A stretch of 64,000 nt of DNA, taken from the NCBI RefSeq assembly GCF_002022415.1, contig NZ_MUBG01000001.1, forward strand, positions 124,001 to 188,000. The letters are read 5' to 3'. Numbering within the stretch: position 1 is the stretch's first letter; every line of letters begins with the position of its first letter. The notes beneath the pieces are model-generated. The model made no database searches, had not been told where the DNA came from, and saw nothing but the letters and a program-made list of their open reading frames with translations. Below, piece by piece: positions 60,601-64,000 of this stretch. This stretch comes from Bartonella sp. WD12.1. GTDB taxonomy: Bacteria > Pseudomonadota > Alphaproteobacteria > Rhizobiales > Rhizobiaceae. The translations under genes were made by a program, and so were the position numbers.

Positions 60601-62489
60601 CAGGTGTTGGTGATAAGTTGTCTGAGCTTTCTGAGCAAGTTGAAGAGGTGGAAAATTCAAAGCTTGTGGTGCAAGATCCAAAAACGCATAAGATTACCAT
60701 TGGTGCCAAAGTAGAGGGCGATGAGATCTCTATTACCAACAGTAGTGGAGATAATCGGAAACTTACCGGTTTGGCTGATGGAGCTGTTTCAAAAGCATCA
60801 ACAGAAGCGATAACAGGTAAACAGCTTTATGAGTTGAATACCACGATTGCGGGATATTTAGGTGGAGACGCTGCGTATGAGGATGGTAAATGGACACAGC
60901 CAACGTTTAAGGTTCAGGAGGATGAATATGATGATGTTGGTTCTGCCTTTTCAGGTGTTGGTGATAAGTTGTCTGAGCTTTCTGAGCAAGTTGAAGAGGT
61001 GGAAAGTTCAAAGCTTGTAGTGCAAGATCCAGAAACGCATAAGATTACCATTGGTGCCAAAGTAGAGGGCGATGAGATCTCTATTACCAACAGTAGTGGA
61101 AAGCAGCGGAAACTTACCGGTTTGGCTGATGGAGATATTTCAAAAGCATCAACAGAAGCGATAACAGGTAAACAGCTTTATGAGTTGAATACCACGATTG
61201 CGGGATATTTAGGTGGAGACGCTGCGTATGAGGATGGTAAATGGACACAGCCAACGTTTAAGGTTCAGGAGGATGAATATGATGATGTTGGTTCTGCCTT
61301 TTCAGGTGTTGGTGATAAGTTGTCTGAGCTTTCTGAGCAAGTTGAAGAGGTGGAAAATTCAAAGCTTGTGGTGCAAGATCCAAAAACGCATAAGATTACC
61401 ATTGGTGCCAAAGTAGAGGGCGATGAGATCTCTATTACCAACAGTAGTGGAAAGCAGCGGAAACTTACCGGTTTGGCTGATGGAGATATTTCAAAAGCAT
61501 CAACAGAAGCGATAACAGGTAAACAGCTTTATGAGTTGAATACCACGATTGCGGAGTATTTAGGTGGAGGAGCTGCGTATGAGGATGGTAAATGGACACA
61601 GCCAACGTTTATGATTACAAACTTTAGTGTAAAGGATAAGAGTGGCCCACAACAGTATCATACTGTAGCTTCTGCTTTTGAAGCTGTTAATGATAGTATG
61701 TCTGGTCTTAATGGTCGTGTTGAGCAGGTTGAACATCAGGCTTCCAATAGTTTACTTTGGAATAATGACAAAAATGCTTACGATGCTAGCCATAATGGTC
61801 AAGTTGGTAAGATCACTAATGTAGCGGATGGTGCGATTGAAAAGGGATCCACTGATGCAGTAACGGGTCATCAACTTTGGGAGACGAATGAGAAGATTGA
61901 TAATCTTGAAAATAAGGTTGATGGCATAATTAGTGAAGTTGGCATTCTTACTGATGGGGTTGTCACCTATGACAAAGATGAACATGGTAATAAAACTAAT
62001 AGTATCACGTTAGTAGGTACTGATGATGATACACCTGTAATGATTGACAATGTTGCAAATGGTAAAGTCGAAGAAGGTTCGAAACAAGCAGTCAATGGTG
62101 GACAACTAAAGGAACAGATGAGCCTTGTTCTTGCAGACGCAAATAAGTATACAGATGAAAAGGTAAAGAATGTATTTGATAATGCTGTTGCGCAAGCTAA
62201 CGCCTATACTGATATGAAGTTTGAGGCCTTAAATTATAAAGTTGAAGGCGTCCAAAAGGAAGCAAGGCAAGCCGCGGCTATTGGTTTAGCTGTAGCTAAT
62301 TTGCATTACATTGAGACACCAGGGATGCTCAGTATTGCACTTGGTAGTGGTGTATGGCGTGGTCAATCAGCACTTGCTTTTGGAACTGGTTATATGTCTG
62401 AAGATGGAAAGGTGCGCTCCAACTTCTCCGTCACCACTTCCGGAGGATATTGGGGTGTAGGAGCAGGATTAAGCTTAGCATTAAAATAA
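51651..62489 (+). CDS. Giant headless trimeric autotransporter adhesin TAA5
   Basis: 3612 residues, larger than B. henselae BadA (about 3,000-4,000 depending on strain). The leader and first about 140 residues match TAA3/TAA4 (two Cys: SCGVDQ, SSCGADAS), but no YadA-head repeat and no full GIN domain follow. The sequence passes from VNTTGARVADGEDTDAVNVAQL straight to a short segment (SDLIFLKNGQISIGGKS). From about residue 266 to 3304 the stalk is 26 tandem 116-119-residue modules (YLGGDAAYEDG..., TFKVQEDEY, VGSAFSGVGDKLSELSEQVE, ITIGAKVEGDEISITNSSG, TEAITGKQLYELNTTIAG). A distal stalk like TAA1's and a YadA anchor ending AGLSLALK close it. Its stop overlaps the second IalB gene (TAATG). Probably a very long spacer fibre, or a silent/donor gene. 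Confidence 0.92.
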   Translation: MKKVHITPKDKSFNAQRPLCEVSLVRVISLGVVMATLLSSVSPVFASHLSSTGSTVQSVSAGVVSAKGGKAGSGHVGVVNGNRSCGVDQVVSRSSSRLGKKVSAKDKKLSKNRLSDGSGDYSFESSCGADASVNALTSASARSLIDVDVAASDWFLEKNNTINWSVNTTGARVADGEDTDAVNVAQLKALPARNGIREGSDLIFLKNGQISIGGKSPGDVINILNQDGDVRFILGVKGGSIKEKSTDAVNGAQLYMTNTKVVEYLGGGAAYDGSFGDKWTKPTFKVQEDEYNDVGSAFAGIGDKLSELSDQVEDMESAGLVQKDGFNVITIGKDAEGTEIKISNSSGDDRKLTGLAKGDVSDKSTDAINGSQLYDTNTKVVEYLGGDAAYEDGEWTKPTFKVQEDEYDDVGSAFSGVGDKLSELSEQVEEVENSKLVVQDPKTHKITIGAKVEGDEISITNSSGDNRKLTGLADGAVSKASTEAITGKQLYELNTTIAGYLGGDAAYEDGQWTKPTFKVQEDEYNDVGSAFAGIGDKLSELSDQVEDMESAGLVQKDGFNVITIGKDAEGTEIKISNSSGDDRKLTGLAKGDVSKESTEAITGKQLYDTNTKVVEYLGGDAAYEDGQWTKPTFKVQEDEYNDVGSAFAGIGDKLSELSDQVEDMESAGLVQKDGFNVITIGKDAEGTEIKISNSSGDDRKLTGLAKGDVSDKSTDAINGSQLYDTNTKVVEYLGGDAAYEDGEWTKPTFKVQEDEYDDVGSAFSGVGDKLSELSEQVEEVENSKLVVQDPKTHKITIGAKVEGDEISITNSSGDNRKLTGLADGAVSKASTEAITGKQLYELNTTIAGYLGGDAAYEDGQWTKPTFKVQEDEYNDVGSAFAGIGDKLSELSDQVEDMESAGLVQKDGFNVITIGKDAEGTEIKISNSSGDDRKLTGLADGAVSKASTEAITGKQLYELNTTIAGYLGGDAAYEDGEWKQPTFKIQEDEYNDVGSAFAGIGDKLSELSDQVEDMESAGLVQKDGFNVITIGKDAEGTEIKISNSSGDDRKLTGLAKGDVSDKSTDAINGSQLYDTNTKVVEYLGGDAAYEDGEWTKPTFKVQEDEYDDVGSAFSGVGDKLSELSEQVEEVENSKLVVQDPKTHKITIGAKVEGDEISITNSSGKQRKLTGLADGDISKASTEAITGKQLYELNTTIAGYLGGDAAYEDGEWKQPTFKIQEDEYNDVGSAFSGVGDKLSELSEQVEEVENSKLVVQDPETHKITIGAKVEGDEISITNSSGDNRKLTGLADGAVSKASTEAITGKQLYELNTTIAGYLGGDAAYEDGEWKQPTFKIQEDEYNDVGSAFAGIGDKLSELSDQVEDMESAGLVQKDGFNVITIGKDAEGTEIKITNSSGKQRKLTGLADGDISKASTEAITGKQLYELNTTIAGYLGGDAAYEDGEWTKPTFKVQEDEYDDVGSAFSGVGDKLSELSEQVEEVENSKLVVQDPKTHKITIGAKVEGDEISITNSSGKQRKLTGLADGDISKASTEAITGKQLYELNTTIAGYLGGDAAYEDGKWTQPTFKVQEDEYDDVGSAFSGVGDKLSELSEQVEEVENSKLVVQDPKTHKITIGAKVEGDEISITNSSGDNRKLTGLADGDISKASTEAITGKQLYELNTTIAGYLGGDAAYEDGEWTKPTFKVQEDEYDDVGSAFSGVGDKLSELSEQVEEVENSKLVVQDPKTHKITIGAKVEGDEISITNSSGKQRKLTGLAKGDVSDKSTDAINGSQLYDTNTTIAGYLGGDAAYEDGEWTKPTFKVQEDEYNDVGSAFSGVGDKLSELSEQVEEVENSKLVVQDPKTHKITIGAKVEGDEISITNSSGKQRKLTGLADGDISKASTEAITGKQLYELNTTIAGYLGGDAAYEDGKWTQPTFKVQEDEYDDVGSAFSGVGDKLSELSEQVEEVENSKLVVQDPKTHKITIGAKVEGDEISITNSSGDNRKLTGLADGDISKASTEAITGKQLYELNTTIAGYLGGDAAYEDGEWTKPTFKVQEDEYDDVGSAFSGVGDKLSELSEQVEEVENSKLVVQDPKTHKITIGAKVEGDEISITNSSGKQRKLTGLADGDISKASTEAITGKQLYELNTTIAGYLGGDAAYEDGKWTQPTFKVQEDEYDDVGSAFSGVGDKLSELSEQVEEVENSKLVVQDPKTHKITIGAKVEGDEISITNSSGKQRKLTGLADGDISKASTEAITGKQLYELNTTIAGYLGGDAAYEDGEWKQPTFKIQEDEYNDVGSAFSGVGDKLSELSEQVEEVENSKLVVQDPETHKITIGAKVEGDEISITNSSGDNRKLTGLADGDISKASTEAITGKQLYELNTTIAGYLGGDAAYEDGKWTQPTFKVQEDEYDDVGSAFSGVGDKLSELSEQVEEVESSKLVVQDPKTHKITIGAKVEGDEISITNSSGDNRKLTGLADGAVSKASTEAITGKQLYELNTTIAGYLGGDAAYEDGKWTQPTFKVQEDEYDDVGSAFSGVGDKLSELSEQVEEVENSKLVVQDPKTHKITIGAKVEGDEISITNSSGKQRKLTGLADGDISKASTEAITGKQLYELNTTIAEYLGGGAAYEDGKWTQPTFKVQEDEYDDVGSAFSGVGDKLSELSEQVEEVENSKLVVQDPKTHKITIGAKVEGDEISITNSSGKQRKLTGLADGDISKASTEAITGKQLYELNTTIAGYLGGDAAYEDGKWTQPTFKVQEDEYDDVGSAFSGVGDKLSELSEQVEEVESSKLVVQDPETHKITIGAKVEGDEISITNSSGDNRKLTGLADGDISKASTEAITGKQLYELNTTIAGYLGGDAAYEDGKWTQPTFKVQEDEYDDVGSAFSGVGDKLSELSEQVEEVESSKLVVQDPKTHKITIGAKVEGDEISITNSSGDNRKLTGLADGAVSKASTEAITGKQLYELNTTIAGYLGGDAAYEDGEWTKPTFKVQEDEYDDVGSAFSGVGDKLSELSEQVEEVENSKLVVQDPKTHKITIGAKVEGDEISITNSSGDNRKLTGLADGAVSKASTEAITGKQLYELNTTIAGYLGGDAAYEDGKWTQPTFKVQEDEYDDVGSAFSGVGDKLSELSEQVEEVESSKLVVQDPETHKITIGAKVEGDEISITNSSGKQRKLTGLADGDISKASTEAITGKQLYELNTTIAGYLGGDAAYEDGKWTQPTFKVQEDEYDDVGSAFSGVGDKLSELSEQVEEVENSKLVVQDPKTHKITIGAKVEGDEISITNSSGKQRKLTGLADGDISKASTEAITGKQLYELNTTIAEYLGGGAAYEDGKWTQPTFMITNFSVKDKSGPQQYHTVASAFEAVNDSMSGLNGRVEQVEHQASNSLLWNNDKNAYDASHNGQVGKITNVADGAIEKGSTDAVTGHQLWETNEKIDNLENKVDGIISEVGILTDGVVTYDKDEHGNKTNSITLVGTDDDTPVMIDNVANGKVEEGSKQAVNGGQLKEQMSLVLADANKYTDEKVKNVFDNAVAQANAYTDMKFEALNYKVEGVQKEARQAAAIGLAVANLHYIETPGMLSIALGSGVWRGQSALAFGTGYMSEDGKVRSNFSVTTSGGYWGVGAGLSLALK
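52447..61563 (+). repeat. 26-unit tandem array of ~350-bp stalk modules in TAA5
   Basis: Units begin at 52447, 52804, 53155, 53503, 53851, 54202, 54550, 54898, 55249, 55600, 55948 and then every 351 bp to 61213; a 27th partial unit at 61564 leads into the distal stalk. Two kinds exist. Type A (units 1, 3, 4, 6, 7, 10; 348 bp, unit 1 357 bp) carries VEDMESAGLVQKDGFNVITI. Type B (351 bp, all others) carries VEEVENSKLVVQDPKTHKIT. Units of one type are almost identical at DNA level, which suggests constant homogenisation and likely copy-number change between isolates. Assembly of such an array is error-prone, so the copy number may not be exact. Confidence 0.9.
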
Positions 62490-63061
62490 TGATGAGAAAT
62501 TGGAAAATTATTACAGGTCTTTTGTTTGTTCTTGTTTTTTTAGGAAAAGCTGTAAGCTTTGCTGAGGAGCAAGATAGTATTTACATAGTACGTCCACCGC
62601 AATTGTCAGTACCCGGTGGAAAGTCTGGTGAAACACGCCGGATTATTATGCAGTTTCATTACTGGACATTAATTTGCGATGAGAACAAAACAATGAAACA
62701 AGGGATCTGCAATGTAACTCAGACAATTCATGATGATAAAGAAGGTAACAAAGTTTTTAGTTGGTCTCTTGTTTCTACGAAAAATGGTCAACCGGTTATG
62801 CTGTTACGGACATTGCCAAACGCTAACACAAATGTTCCTATTCAAGTATTTATGGAAGATGTTAAAAAACCTCTTCTTATTAGTTATAAGCAGTGCAATC
62901 GAGAAATCTGTTTAGCGCAGTATTCTGTAGGGCCTGTTTTAATGAAACAAATAAGTAAGAGTAGCAATGTGCGCATTTCTTATCAGCTTAAAGAGGGAAA
63001 AACGCTTTCCTTTGTAGCGCCATTTAAGGGCTTGGGTGAAGCACTTTTCTCTTTGCAATAA
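62489..63061 (+). CDS. Invasion-associated locus B (IalB) family protein, copy 2
   Basis: 190 residues, with six substitutions from copy 1 by my count (A/V, Q/R, P/S, N/S, F/L, L/V), all in the second half. It has the same signal peptide (MMRNWK plus hydrophobic core, cleavage near SFA/EEQD) and the same two cysteine pairs (LICDENKTMKQGIC and YKQCNREICLAQY). It starts inside the TAA5 stop codon (TAATG), so it should be translated together with TAA5. The homology between the two TAA-IalB ends stops a few bases after the IalB stop codon. Exported, periplasmic or outer-membrane associated. The function with the adhesin is inferred only from coupling. Confidence 0.88.
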   Translation: MMRNWKIITGLLFVLVFLGKAVSFAEEQDSIYIVRPPQLSVPGGKSGETRRIIMQFHYWTLICDENKTMKQGICNVTQTIHDDKEGNKVFSWSLVSTKNGQPVMLLRTLPNANTNVPIQVFMEDVKKPLLISYKQCNREICLAQYSVGPVLMKQISKSSNVRISYQLKEGKTLSFVAPFKGLGEALFSLQ

Positions 63062-64000
63062 TAACAAGCAATAAATATGATTTATTGGCAGAATTATAAT
63101 GCTATCAATTATCGAATTTCATTTTATACAAAATTATCAGTAATTGAGTTTTTATATTGCAGTGTACTATAGAAGTGATTTCTTCGAATAATGTACTATT
63201 TTGTGAGAATGAAATCACGTAAACTTTTGTATATTTTTAATTAGTGCAAAACATTTTAAGCAATTATTGTACGATAAAAACTTACTATTTTAACTGAACA
63301 TAGCCAGTTTATTCAATGAATTTTGGGTGAGGTTGTAACCTTAATTAGAGATTATGAATCAGGCTACAGAAGTGTGTTGTTCTTTTTGAGATTGGCACAT
63401 TAATTAGTTAAGTTAAATACTCACACGATCGTGTTTTTTGATGTTGAAAGCAGGTCATTAAGAATTGTATTGCTGAATATTTTTCGAAAGTGCTTTTTGC
63501 ATTTGGCTAGGCAGATTACAATTTGAATATTTTTTTCTATTGGTGTTATTTACATTTTCTAGGTGTTTGAAAGTAGGAATGTAAGTTTAAGTAATTTTTA
63601 GAATCGTTAAAATGAAAAGATTTAGTCCATAATCTTAGGTTTTATATTTTGGAACTTCTGGAGCGCTTGTTGCTTTAAGGAATATAGCTTAATTTAGCGC
63701 TTACAATCGAAATACATGGATATTAGATAGGTATAACTATAAGAGATTAGTTTTAGGTATTTGGTGAATTAATATAGGGATTATTTTTGTAATAAAACGC
63801 TTATTGTCATGATAGACTAGGAAGCGAGAAATTAATTTTTGCAATAATCTGAAAAGAGCAAGTTTAATTTTAGGTTTCTGTGTAATTTTAAATCTTATTT
63901 GACAAGTTTAACCATTGCTAATGGTTGAGAATTTCTAACTGTGGGGTAAGAGAAGGTACTTTGGTAGCATTATTGGTGCACTGTGATGTATGGTGTAGTT
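63062..64000. other. AT-rich tail of the window without a recognisable gene
   Basis: About 940 bp with short frames only. No tRNA, hairpin terminator or protein motif could be supported. It lies downstream of the adhesin-IalB cluster and resembles the gene-poor DNA on its other side in composition. Confidence 0.55.

Noticed and set aside
52447..61416. Many 67-115-residue frames beginning METLRMRMV or MEMLRMRMV repeated every ~351 bp
   Set aside because: They are the +2 shadow of the TAA5 stalk modules. The periodic DNA keeps the alternative frame open. No ribosome sites support them.
52447..61563. Regularly spaced repeats as a CRISPR array
   Set aside because: Units are ~350 bp, contiguous and coding, with no 20-50-bp repeat/spacer alternation and no cas genes.

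Overview
The window is AT-rich alphaproteobacterial DNA that almost certainly comes from a Bartonella species. It carries Rhizobiales-type housekeeping genes (a class II GshA, a PleC/DivJ/PdhS-type PAS histidine kinase, a tRNA-His with A73). Its right half is a cluster of giant BadA/Vomp/Brp-type trimeric autotransporter adhesins (TAAs) with IalB-family proteins, a combination typical of Bartonella. I did not assign a species.

Bases 1-23,460 are core genome: the 3' end of ftsK with its terminator, a PAS sensor kinase, mscL (minus), a pyrD broken by three one-base homopolymer losses, tRNA-His, a glutamine-synthetase-like gene with an FAD oxidoreductase (a PuuA/PuuB-like pair), folD (minus), an AsmA-family gene, a 47-residue membrane protein (minus), rsmE, gshA, rpsU (minus), tRNA-Arg (minus), an RND efflux pair, pgi, tRNA-Ser(CGA) (minus) and rplU-rpmA. 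Gene decay shows in pyrD, in a possible DUF952 relic upstream of it, and in a remnant of a glucose-6-phosphate dehydrogenase N-terminus between the FAD oxidoreductase and folD.

Bases 23,460-64,000 are accessory. A 1.7-kb stretch with no supportable gene leads into five consecutive same-strand TAA genes (TAA1-TAA5; 608, 1544, 2450, 2448 and 3612 residues). Both end genes (TAA1, TAA5) are followed, through a TAATG stop/start overlap, by nearly identical IalB-family genes, so the cluster is bracketed by TAA-IalB pairs. TAA2-TAA5 each sit behind a ~643-bp repeated 5' cassette that holds a conserved six-codon mini-ORF. TAA2-TAA4 share a ~260-bp 3' spacer. Across the array the YadA-like head shrinks (full, full, vestigial, vestigial, none) while the stalk lengthens (about 1, 7, 14, 14 and 27 GG-neck modules). 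TAA5 is a headless giant whose stalk is a 26-unit, ~350-bp tandem array.

The identical 5' cassettes, interchangeable anchors and kilobase-scale internal repeats make the locus a natural substrate for recombination. That would yield adhesins of different head, stalk length and expression, as known for B. quintana Vomp. The IalB-family partners are candidate periplasmic accessory factors for the end adhesins; this is an inference from gene coupling.
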